Source of the DNA: Paragyromitra xinjiangensis | Taxonomy: Eukaryota; Ascomycota; Pezizomycetes; Pezizales; Discinaceae | NCBI GenBank assembly: GCA_038503065.1 | Contig: JBCAMK010000012.1 | Coordinates: 744,001-808,000, forward strand | DNA: 64,000 bases | Direction: 5' to 3' | In this document: piece by piece, positions 47,787-57,350 of the stretch | How positions within the stretch are numbered: the stretch's first letter is position 1 | Layout: each line of letters opens with the position of its first letter | Translations under genes and position numbers: made by a program | Notes under the pieces: model-generated | The model's database searches: none | What the model was told of the DNA's origin: nothing | What the model saw: only the letters and a program-made list of their open reading frames with translations

Positions 47787-50433
47787 AGTGATTTGCATTA
47801 TTCGACGGCTCGGTATATTTCTGTGCTTTTTTTTTTCCAGCGGTGTTTCACTTATTTCATGGCTTGCTATTTTTCTCGTTAGGTATAAGGCATTGGCGTA
47901 CGCGAGGGTTTCAGGTATTTTATAGGACTGGATGAGATTGTGGGTGGATGATGAACCATTTGTTTATTTAACGTGTCAGTGAATTTCGGAAGGCGTGTAG
48001 TTCTTTGAAAGGTGTAGTCTTCAGTCTATCTGTATATAGAGAGTAGATATAGGTTGTCCGTTCGCGAGATATCTGCGGGAGCCTGGTATGAAACTGGCAT
48101 TTAGGTACAAAGCAGTCTAAAAGGTGCGGTGACCCCACTTTAGTGTCCAGACCACCGCCGCTATGCACAGCTAAAGAACTTCTCTAAAGGGTGTAATAAG
48201 GTAGGATTGGGGACACTTATAACTGGAGTACCCAAACCCCCGATTTTGAACTGTTATAGCTCGACCACAAAAACACACAAACTCTTCTATAGAAGCGTGC
48301 AATAGGTTCCGAATCATAATTCTATACAGGCTGGTTTAAATCATAATTGGCGGATTTGGAGCTATCCCATCGATGGAGCCCATTCTGGCTCTGAAATTAC
48401 AACGCAACAACGAATATTATTTATTTTTAAGAGCTACAAAAAATACCGAATAAATCTAAGAAGAATGGAAATCAATGAAACAATTGCGCTCAGCTGTCAG
48501 ACAAAGTGGCAGATCACAGGTGGCGCATTTCCAGCTTGTTCTTGCCATATCTCGTATGGTGGGTGAATCGATAAAGGTGTACCGTACTTTTGCTCCATAA
48601 TAACAACTAACACAAGCTAGTTTCTAGAAAATTTGCTTTGGTGAAATAATTATAAGATCATAAATAAGATACTACCAGAGAGCTTTTCTTAATTAAGTGT
48701 TTTGTGGTGAAGTTATTAATTTTTCAAGTTGTGGGTTTTAGGTGGTGATTTGGCGGAAATACCCGACAAAAAAAAGAAAAGTGCAACATCGTGAGCCCTT
48801 GGCTTTGGAGGCCCAAGTGTAAGACATGCTATCTCAACATCAACTGTTTACTTTCTTCATTACCCCTAATTCTTCCCATTGTTCACCATATGATCTCAAG
48901 CAATGCATCAGCAAAAATAATTAACGCCTCCAGGAGCATGGGCATGTCTCCCAGGGAGGCAATCTCCTCCAGGCGCTACGTGCGCTCCATCAGCAAGACG
49001 CACAATTCTGTCAGACATATAGGGTGCTTCTAGTGCTCCAAGCGCTTGTGACGGAAATCAATGATCAGGAGATTACACTGTGTGCGCCAGGTGCGCCAGG
49101 TGGAAGTTAGCTGTGCCTGGTGTGCCAGGACGCATCCTGACATTATTCTGATAGCTTCCTGACCCATCCTGATAGCTCCTGAAGCTTTCGCGAAGGCCTC
49201 TGGAGCTCCTCTGGTCCGTCTTGATCATATTGTGCAATAATTGTGATACCTCTGGAGGATACTGATATGTATCCAGAGCTAATCTGACACCCCTGATGCT
49301 CTGCGGAGGACTCGTGAAGATGAGCCTATTGTGTCTGGATCCAGTCAGACGCCTATAATTTTACCTTCCAAAGTCCTGATTTGAGCTCCGCGTCTGATGA
49401 CCTTGCTGGAAATCATGGTGATAGCTTATTGCGTCCTGGTGAATGCTCCTGAAGCCTCCTTGCATATCCTTAAATTGGAATCTTTCATCAGCAAAAATTG
49501 ATCAAGCCGCCCCGGCCGCCTGGAGGTCTAGGCGGTCGGGTGGAATGTTACCCTTCTGTTAGGTTGCTGCAACATCTCGGCGCGCCCTGGAGGCATGGTT
49601 TCTAGACCTTTGACTGCCTGGAGGAGGTTGTTTCCTCCTGTAGCAAGTGGTATAGTAGGCTGCTTCTGGATGCGTGTGGTCCCTCGCTGCCACAGGATTT
49701 TGGCAGCAGTTCGCCCTGTAGAATGGATTTGTACAGTAGGGCCTGGGATATTCGGGAATCACTTGTACATCAGCAAAAAATTGAAATGTCGCCCGGTGCG
49801 CCCAATGCATCAGACGCTTCGGGTGGTCGGGGCGGAATATAGCCCTCCCTCAGGTTGTAAACTCTGCTCTCTGCGCCCGGAGGCGACCTTTGGGAGGTTG
49901 TCAGTCCTGATGACCCCTTTCGCAACTATTGTGGTAGCCCAGCCTCTGGATGGCTCTGCTTCGACATCGTTCTTCTCGGAGACCTTGACGACCTCCTACA
50001 GTCCGGACGCATTCTTTCTGGATCTGACGTTCTGAAGATCACGGATGCTCATGATTGTGTAGCCTTATCTTTAGGAGGCTTATATTCGGGCATGTGGTAA
50101 AATGGCTATATATTCCTTGAAACGCTCTTGTCTATTACTCTACTATTACATATATCCTTGGCTGCCTCTCCTCCTTCCGCTCACCTCACCTCTCTCTTCC
50201 CTTCCCTATCCTTCCTCTTACTCGACCCCCAACGCCTTTCCAATTCTTCATGTCGGCTTGTGCGAGGTCGTCAGCAAGCTCCTAGGTGCCATTTCCCTCC
50301 GAGGCAGGGATTGCCGCCAGGATGGCAGCCACTTCTTCAATCGGGTCACTAGGGTTTGGGCTGGAGCTTGACTGCCGAGCCCGCCGAGCATACGGCTGCT
50401 GGAGGGTCGTCGACAAGCTTCTCTTCTGCAGCT
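47787..50433. other. Gene-free region with degenerate GC-rich repeats
   Basis: The first kilobase is AT-rich. From about 48880 base composition changes to GC-richer, repeat-like sequence with recurring pieces CATCAGCAAAAA, CTCCTGAAGC, GCGCCAGGTG and CCTGGAGG. No conserved protein is recognised on either strand. Confidence 0.45.
48906..50040. repeat. Degenerate repeat array marked by CATCAGCAAAAA
   Basis: The string CATCAGCAAAAA occurs at about 48906, 49488 and 49769. The last two start units of about 280 bp that share a similar order: a GCGCC/CGCCC-rich piece, then GGTCGGGYGGAAT, a CCCTYCYBTYAGGTTG piece, and GGAGGTTGT further on. The first copy is more diverged (followed by TAATTAACGCCTCCAGG). 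This looks like an old tandem or dispersed repeat of unknown origin. Confidence 0.5.
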
Positions 50434-51926
50434 CTAGTATTGCTTTGAGTCGTCCTTGATCTCCCCGGAAGGCATCCTGCGACTCGATATCTGGGCCAAC
50501 GTGCCCTTTCGCTCGCTAATATCATTAGCTAGTATCACGTTGTAAGGGGGAAGATACCCTACAAGATCATTGATCTGGCCGCAGATATCATTTAGTAACA
50601 TTTCCCAAATCTCGACATCTATGATCTGTATTGTGTTCAGCTGACGGTGCCAAGGATCTATCATCTTGTCAGCAGAGAATACCGGCCTCCCAGAGGTCGT
50701 CCATAACTTACAGAGAGCGTTTGTGGTGTTGAAGTCCTTGGGGTCTTCATAGGCGCCTGTTTTCCAAGCAGAAAGACAGTGATATATCATTGCTGCAGTC
50801 GTTGCAATGAATACGGTATTGATACTCCGAATGAAGGTTCTATCCGACCTTCCGAGAGCCTTCTTACCTTCATAAAACTTACTAAATATCAGGAAGGGAA
50901 TTTGTGGAGCAAGGAATCTACCCTCTAGACTCTGCTGGCTCATCAGCGGTCGTCATATACTAGTAGGAGTTTGTACTGACCTCATATGCATCAGGGTGAC
51001 AGGTGAACCTGTCGTCATCCAGCAGATATTTGATCTTCTTCTGGCGCTCTTCCTCCTTCAGATCCGTAAGATTGTAGGCAGTCAACACGTTCTTTTTGAT
51101 GTGAGCGAGAAATTGGGACCGTGTGCTCGATTGCTTTGCTTTTGGCTTAGAGCTGTTAGAATACTCAATTGGCTTCACAGAGGCCGGCAACATACCAAGT
51201 TGAAGCACAATTTGCTGATAGGGCATACTACGCCCATATCCTTCTCAGCAGTTGCCCAGGCTCTTTTTGTCCATTTGGCCATCTCAATTCCGTCAGGAAA
51301 GGGATGCCTGAAGTAGGTGAAAGAAGCAATATACAGCTTTGCAAGCCGAGCAACAGGCTGCAGGGAGTCTTCTGCGCAGAACACGCTTCGGTCTCGATTG
51401 CGACTATGAGTCGTGTTGATCATACTACTCAGGCTACCATGTGCCAGCTGCAGAGGAGTCGGCATGGTGCTGCTCGGTACCGGCTCCAAATTCATGCCCT
51501 ATCACACTCATTAGTAGGCTATTAAAAATGACTTGCCAGTAAGAATTAATTGTACTTGCCAGTTTTTTGCGAATGAGGTTTGCCTGTATCATCTCCCGAT
51601 GCCTCGCAGTAGGCTTTTTGGAAGGGCCTGCCGGCCTCTCCAAGGTCGGAGGTGATTCATAATCTGAATCGTCACTCTCGTAGGTTCTACGAAAAAGCCC
51701 TATATTCTCATCGTTATTGTCTTCTCCCCCTTCTCCTTCTTCCTCTTCCTCTTCATCTTCGTCATCTTCGTCTTCGTCTTCTGCTGCGTCTTCATAGCTT
51801 TTCGTCCCCCTATATTATTCCACCGACCTCTCACGAGACGGCAGATTCCTGGTGGAGGGGGGGGGTGGTAGGAAAGGCTTTGTTATCTGCATCGAACGGC
51901 GTTTTGAAGTGCTAGCTTTAACCATG
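50434..51926 (-). pseudogene. Broken gene resembling fungal DUF6532 proteins
   Basis: Minus-strand segments join into a protein-like order. A start at 51926 (MVKASTSKRRSMQITK) is followed by a very acidic Asp/Glu run. Then come TARHREMIQANLIRKKL, HPFPDGIEMAKWTKRAWATA and SRSQFLAHIKKNVLTAYN-type sequence, and the last exons continue with FLAPQIPFLIFSKFYEGKKA and ATTAAMIYHCLSAWKTGAY. The FPDGIEMAKWTKRAW and AMIYHCLSAWKTGAYED pieces recall DUF6532, a domain expanded in some fungi; the family call is tentative. The frame is broken at least three times: an in-frame TAA after RSVE, no workable junction between RKKL and the next exon, and a four-base offset after EKDMG. Some breaks might be introns I cannot resolve, but pseudogene is favoured. 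Function is unknown. Confidence 0.5.
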
Positions 51927-53278
51927 ATAGAAATCGTTCGGCAGATAGATTTGCTTTGGTGCTACCTACACTAAACCTGATTCAGAAGAAATTACCGCAT
52001 TAGGAGTGAGAAGCAATTTTAGTATACGTACAGAAGAATGTACAGAAGAATGTACAGAAGAAAGAAAGTATTACGTATGTATGTATTCATTTCCTTGTTT
52101 ATTAATTGATACAACACCTACCACTTGATAACTATTCGCATTCTAATTATCAGGTACACACTACTTATTCTACTTTCTTATCATGGAAGATTAGGTTTAA
52201 AAATCCTATCAACTGTATGTTCTGAACTCGGAAGCCGAAACTGAATGAATTGGCATGAAAGAGCATATACTATATCGCGATAGTTGAAGTCCCTTGGCTC
52301 TCCTACACAATTCATTCTGACGTCATTAGTACGTAGTACTAGCATGAAAAAATATGTACTTTATTGCAAAGTCAAAGTCCCGTTGCTCTACTGCAATAAT
52401 TGTTGGAACATCATTCTGACATCATCAATATGTCATTCTATTCTTAGGTCTTTCTTCAATTAATGTTGGAACATCATTCTGACATCATCAATATGTCATT
52501 CTATTCTTAGGTCTTTCTTCAATTAATGTTGACATCACGGGGCGTAGCAAGTGAAACTTGGTTAACATCAAATTTGTTAGCCCCAGCTATACCCTACTCC
52601 TAGGTCGTGCTTAGTGTTTGCTCGAAATCAGGGAACACTGTTATGTTCACGGTAATATGACATCATGTTCATCATACTATGATATCATGTTCATCTCATT
52701 CATGATACGATTCTCCAACTTCTCAGATTTAAGGAAAGATCTACCAACACTCATATCCCCCACTACAACCTTAAATCCTGATTTTAGTACTGATTACATC
52801 ATTAAGTTATCATCATGCACATATCTTACTCCACTTGCCATCGGATAGCTGGCCTCTCGGACAAACCACCTGATATATAGGTATAGCGACTGCCGTGCAA
52901 CCCACCCTTTCAAATTATTTACTATCAACTTAGTTCTTTGTTAACACTTTTTTTGGTTACAAGCGAACAGATCTTCCAGAAAACGCTGCAACTAACTTAA
53001 TCAGGTATTTATTTTTTTCTTACTTTTTGTAATGCCGATTTATTTCACCCTTGTGGGAAACCTTGTGTCAATTAGCGGTGTCGTTTCATGGATAGGGTCA
53101 GGCACAGGTGCGGTGTTAAGGATTAGTTATTGTGTTATTTCGTTGTGTTTCTTTGTGGTTCGGTTGGGTTGCCTCGAATGGTTGAGTCATGGATGAGTCA
53201 TAGAAAGGGAAAGATTGGGTATATAAGCGATGGATTTCTGCGGTTGTGATTGTTCTTTTTCTTTCTTTCCTTAAGCAA
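51927..53278. other. AT-rich flank before the retrotransposon block, with tandem duplication and TATA box
   Basis: No coding frame is supported. It contains repeated TACAGAAGAA-type short repeats near 52030-52060, a 63-bp tandem duplication (52396-52535), and a perfect-looking TATATAAG at about 53219, roughly 60 bases before the first LINE. This last part could be an LTR or the promoter of an interrupted element. Confidence 0.4.
52396..52535. repeat. 63-bp tandem duplication
   Basis: The unit containing TGTTGGAACATCATTCTGAC starts at 52401 and again at 52464, near-perfect over 63 bases. A third partial copy starts at 52527. Non-coding. Confidence 0.85.
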
Positions 53279-55468
53279 CGTTTCTTCTTCTCCTCGCTAC
53301 GCGACCTTCCCCATTAGGAAATAGCAACGCCAACATTTCTCCACTTTCTCACGATAGTTCTTTAACTTTGGCTTCACGCCTACCCCGCACAACGACACGT
53401 TGGACCTCGCTTCCCCAACGCAACTTCGTTTCACTTAAAGGGTACTCGCACAGAGCCCTCGTTCTCCTCTACCCACCAGTTAGTTATTGATACGGTCGGC
53501 ATCAAAACTGGCTCACCAATACACTCTCGACGAAATCATGCCTCGCAGTAAGCGAGCATCATCAAGCCAGTCAGGAAGGGCGGAGACGCCCTCTCAACAC
53601 CATGTTCAAACCACCATCCCCTTTCACGGAACTCCCTCTCGCTCCAGTACCCCATCTGGAAGACCTTACTACCTTTCCCCACCTGCTGGGGTCACGGTCG
53701 AAGTCAAAATCCCAGGGGCCATCATAGTCAGAAAACCCAAATTAATCGACCAACTCCTCGGTCGCTGGTTTGCAACCAACGACCCAGACTGGATTTCCGC
53801 CTGCCAGACTTGTCCTGCTAACCCAGGACACCCAGATCATAAGGGAGTTCTATTCCCTTCCCGCCCATCCTCTCCAGTTCAGATACAGGACACAGAGATG
53901 AGCACAGGAGTCGAGGAAACTCAACTCAGCCAACTCAACCCTCTTCCCCTCCCATCCCCTTCCTTCACGCAACACTCTGGCAACATCCCATGGAGCCAGA
54001 CCCCTCTCCAGGAGTCTCAGGACACCAATCTGCCTCCCCGCCCGCCAGTTGACGCCGATTTTGAAACAGGTTTCAACAACAGTGTCGATTACACCGGCTG
54101 CAAAGCCTCCTTTCCTAGTCATGACCTTTGGCTCATGGCCAGTTTTCAAGCCTGGTCCTCGCACCATGCCACCTTCCCCCTCCTGAAAACCATTCAGCAA
54201 TTGCAAGGAGAGGTTGCTCGCCTCCATACGGAGTCACGCGACTTGCGGTCGCAAGTCCTCAAGCTCGCCAACCGTCCTTCTCCTCCCCCTCCTCCACCAG
54301 TTGTCCCTGTCCCACTTGCTGTCTTGGCCACTACGGTCAATGCTCCTCCCCCACCCCCAGTCAACTGGGCTGCAGTAGCTGCTGCTCCGGCCACAGTTTC
54401 CAAACCCACCCCCAAACCCAAGCCCGCTCCCCTTATTAAACCTGACTACACCAGAGTCAATCGTGAACTGGTAGTCCAGGTCGAGGGTCCCATTCCCAAC
54501 CCCCCCACCGACGACAGGATTAAATCGGTTGTCAACAAAGTCCTAGATAGCACCGGTACCAGTGTCATCATGGCCCGTCGCACTCCCCGCAACAATATCA
54601 TTCTTGAAACTCCGCTTGACACACCAGCCTCTGCCGTAGATGTCTACGCCAGGGAAATTGGTGAGGCTCTACAGGAAGAAGGGATCTCGGTCACTTCTAT
54701 CCACATCAATCAAGTCTGGTCGAAGTTCATTGTCCACGGTATACCCACGACTGTTGGCGATGGTACTGATGCAGGCAATCTTGTGGCTTCTGAGCTCAAG
54801 GTGGCCTACCCATTCCTCACCCTTGCGCAATTACCACGCTGGCTTTCCTCTCCTCAATCCCGTGAAGGAAAAGCACACTCCTCCATGGTCCTTTCCTTCA
54901 ATGGCTCTTACAACATGTCCACCCTGGGTGTAAAGAGCTTCATCATGTTTAACCGGAACTGCAAAGTTCAACCCTACATCTCATTCCAACCCGACACTCA
55001 ATGCAGGAAATGCTTCGCTTATGGTCACGCCACCTCAATGTGCAAGCACGATACTGGTCGTTGCGCAGTTTGCGCAGAACCCCATCTCACTCGCAATCAC
55101 AAGTGTTCCTCTTGTAAAGGAGGTTCATCATGCATTCACCCACCCATCCGATGTGCCAACTGCCCCGGCAGACCCGGTCACAAAGCCGACGACCCAAATT
55201 GTCCATCAAGGGTCAAACACGCCATCAGCAACAAAGGCAAAGGGAAGGAAGTTCCGATGGAAGTTTAAGTTTCCTTTCGTTTAGGTTTTAGTTAAGGTTT
55301 TATTTCACGATATTTTTCCTTTATTTTCCGTTCGATATTTATGTTTGAATTATTCATGTTGCGTGGGTTGAATAAGTAACCCGTTTATGTATTTATCTTT
55401 TTGGCGGTTTGGTTGGCGCGCGATAAGTATTAAGTTACTTCTATGCGAAAATAAAATTATTATTATTA
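53279..55468 (+). mobile_element. ORF1-only LINE derivative (non-autonomous non-LTR element)
   Basis: A 5' leader resembling that of the downstream LINE (both share ACCTTCCC, GGAAA, CAACGCCAAC, TCxCGATA, ACTTTGGCTTCAC-type blocks) leads into one gag-like ORF. This is followed directly by a 3' tail (about 55412-55470) nearly identical to the tail of the downstream LINE: GTTGGCGCGCGATAAGTATT, then ATGCGAAAATAAAATTATT repeats. No endonuclease or reverse transcriptase frame lies between. It therefore appears to be a short, ORF1-only relative of the adjacent full-length element, ending in (ATT)n. The 5' boundary is approximate. Confidence 0.8.
53487..55268 (+). CDS. LINE ORF1 (gag-like) protein of the short element
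   Basis: Intact 593-codon frame; a second Met (MPRSKRASSS) at 53538 may be the true start. The N-terminal third is Ser/Pro-rich, a coiled-coil-like stretch (LKTIQQLQGEVARLHTESRD) lies near residue 235, and a Pro/Val-rich linker follows. The conserved part begins at KPDYTRVNRELVVQVEG and includes LPRWLSSP. C-terminal zinc knuckles include CRKCFAYGHATSMC (CX2CX4HX4C) and further Cys/His groups (CAVCAEPH, CANCPGRPGH). Such ORF1 proteins bind element RNA in fungal non-LTR retrotransposons. Its open frame despite the missing ORF2 suggests recent activity or selection. It is about 40-50 percent similar by eye to the ORF1 at 55809. Confidence 0.88.
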   Translation: MIRSASKLAHQYTLDEIMPRSKRASSSQSGRAETPSQHHVQTTIPFHGTPSRSSTPSGRPYYLSPPAGVTVEVKIPGAIIVRKPKLIDQLLGRWFATNDPDWISACQTCPANPGHPDHKGVLFPSRPSSPVQIQDTEMSTGVEETQLSQLNPLPLPSPSFTQHSGNIPWSQTPLQESQDTNLPPRPPVDADFETGFNNSVDYTGCKASFPSHDLWLMASFQAWSSHHATFPLLKTIQQLQGEVARLHTESRDLRSQVLKLANRPSPPPPPPVVPVPLAVLATTVNAPPPPPVNWAAVAAAPATVSKPTPKPKPAPLIKPDYTRVNRELVVQVEGPIPNPPTDDRIKSVVNKVLDSTGTSVIMARRTPRNNIILETPLDTPASAVDVYAREIGEALQEEGISVTSIHINQVWSKFIVHGIPTTVGDGTDAGNLVASELKVAYPFLTLAQLPRWLSSPQSREGKAHSSMVLSFNGSYNMSTLGVKSFIMFNRNCKVQPYISFQPDTQCRKCFAYGHATSMCKHDTGRCAVCAEPHLTRNHKCSSCKGGSSCIHPPIRCANCPGRPGHKADDPNCPSRVKHAISNKGKGKEVPMEV

Positions 55469-55470
55469 TT
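55412..55470 (+). repeat. Shared LINE 3' tail, first copy
   Basis: GTTGGCGCGCGATAAGTATT, then AAGTTACTTCTATGCG and AATAAAATTATTATT. It matches the tail at 60547-60605 with very few changes and ends in ATT repeats, a common LINE tail type. It is probably the site recognised by the element reverse transcriptase. Confidence 0.8.
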
Positions 55471-55808
55471 ATTTCTTCTCTCTACCCGAGCGCATACCTT
55501 CCCGATTTGGAAACCTCAACGCCAACGCAACACCCAAATCTCGCGATAAGTCTGTAACTTCGGCTTCACCCCCAACCACCCACGATACATTTGTGTGCCT
55601 GCTTAACACAACAACGTATCGTTTCGCCCCTTGGGTTCCTTTATAGAAACCAAGTCCCCCTCTTCCACTTCGCACCTTTTGCGCACGGTCGGCTAGCCTG
55701 GTCATGTCGCAACTTCCCATCAACGACCCCCTTACCTGGAAACAGACCCCCAAGTGAGGTCAGTCTTCCCAAGGACAAAGACAAGGATCACCCGCCCCAA
55801 ACTCCGGA

Positions 55809-57350
55809 GTGCAAACTACTCTCCCATACATCCCATCGCGACACTCCACCCCAGCGCCAGGACAGGTCCAGAGCACCATTCAGGACTCACAAGACTTCGA
55901 GATGTCAGGACAAGCATACAACCTTGGAGAATCGCAATACGCTCACTCCAACCCGCTAAACCTCCCTCCTCCCACAGACCCCCATAGCTCTGATATGAGA
56001 CACGCGACAGATGAGGACTACACCCTCCCCTTCTCTCCGAATGTCGACTACACAGGCGACAGAGACAGACTGCTTGCCCTAGGCATTGACTGGGCAACCT
56101 CCAATTACACCACCTATGTGGTCCGGCACTCAAGTGCCATACTCTTCAAAAAACTCGCCTCCATTGACACACGGGTTAATGACAATGTCGTCTCTATGAC
56201 CCAACTTACGTCGAGGACCTATGGACTGGAGAAGGCGTCCAACTCAATGGCAGACAGAATCAACAGTATCGCCAATAAAACCTTCGCAAATTACCAACCA
56301 CCCCCACCACCTGCGGCCACCGACTCGAGAGGAAGAAGCAGGAACCCAAAGAAAAACACCAACCAAGCTCCTCAACAACCCCCCCCACAAACCACACCCC
56401 TCCCAGCCCCACCAATCTCCTGGGCCGACGTCGCGGGAACGGAAACCTTCGAAACCGTCACCAAGAAAAAGTCAAAGAAGAAGATGGAACCCCTCATCAA
56501 ACCCGATTTCACAAGAGTCAACAGGGAACTGATTCTTGAGGTCGAAGGCCCCCTCCCAGAATCCCCGTCACCGGATGACATCAGGAAGGCCATAAACACT
56601 GTGCTAGAACCCACCAGCACATCCATCTTACTAGCCCAAAAAACCCTAAAGAATAACATCGTATGCGAGACTCCCCTGGACACTCCTGCCTCGGAAGTAT
56701 TCAAATACGCACCCATCATCGAAGGCAAATTGAAAGAAATGGGCCTCAAAATCACTCTCACTAGAATCAACCAACCATGGGCCAAATTCATTGTTCACGG
56801 AATCCCAACCTCAATTGGAGAAGGTAGGGAAGCAGGAGAGTTCATTGCAACTGAACTCAATGTTGCCTATCCCAAGCTGGAACTAGCTCAACTGCCGCGC
56901 TGGCTACCAAGGCCGGAAAACCGACAAGGAAAAGTTCACTCGTCGATGGTCTTCTCTTTTAAGTGCGATGATGCAGCCAGGAACGCAAACCCCAGAACCT
57001 TCCTAGGAATAACTCATTTCAATCTCTGCAACAGACAATGCCGAATCCAATCCTTTGTCCCTCTAAGTGTTGACGAAATCTGCACCAAATGCTGCGGCAT
57101 TGGACACAACATCAGACTTTGCAAATCCGAATCACCCAAATGCGCAGTATGTGCAGGACCACACACTTCAACAGCCCATACCTGCGACAAGTGCAAAGGT
57201 GGAATCAGATGCACCCATCACCCAATCATGTGCGCCAACTGCCCAGGATCAGCAGGCCACAAAGCAACTGAACAAAGCTGTCCAGCCCGTGCAAAGGCCA
57301 GACTCCAGAAAACCGAACACCGACCTGAATCCGCCCCCATGGATCTATGA
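55809..57350 (+). CDS. LINE ORF1 (gag-like RNA-binding protein)
   Basis: Intact frame of 513 codons. The N terminus is Ser/Thr/Pro-rich; a central basic segment (TKKKSKKKM) precedes the block LIKPDFTRVNRELILEVEGP, shared with the ORF1 upstream. FIVHGIPTSIGEGREAGEF and LAQLPRWLPRPENRQGK are also shared. The C-terminal zinc knuckle CTKCCGIGHNIRLC fits CX2CX4HX4C, followed by CAVCAGPHTS and CANCPGSAGHKA groups. The stop (57348-57350) overlaps the ORF2 start in ATGA, which suggests translation of ORF2 by termination and reinitiation. A start downstream at MSGQAYNLGES (55902) is possible. Confidence 0.88.
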   Translation: MQTTLPYIPSRHSTPAPGQVQSTIQDSQDFEMSGQAYNLGESQYAHSNPLNLPPPTDPHSSDMRHATDEDYTLPFSPNVDYTGDRDRLLALGIDWATSNYTTYVVRHSSAILFKKLASIDTRVNDNVVSMTQLTSRTYGLEKASNSMADRINSIANKTFANYQPPPPPAATDSRGRSRNPKKNTNQAPQQPPPQTTPLPAPPISWADVAGTETFETVTKKKSKKKMEPLIKPDFTRVNRELILEVEGPLPESPSPDDIRKAINTVLEPTSTSILLAQKTLKNNIVCETPLDTPASEVFKYAPIIEGKLKEMGLKITLTRINQPWAKFIVHGIPTSIGEGREAGEFIATELNVAYPKLELAQLPRWLPRPENRQGKVHSSMVFSFKCDDAARNANPRTFLGITHFNLCNRQCRIQSFVPLSVDEICTKCCGIGHNIRLCKSESPKCAVCAGPHTSTAHTCDKCKGGIRCTHHPIMCANCPGSAGHKATEQSCPARAKARLQKTEHRPESAPMDL

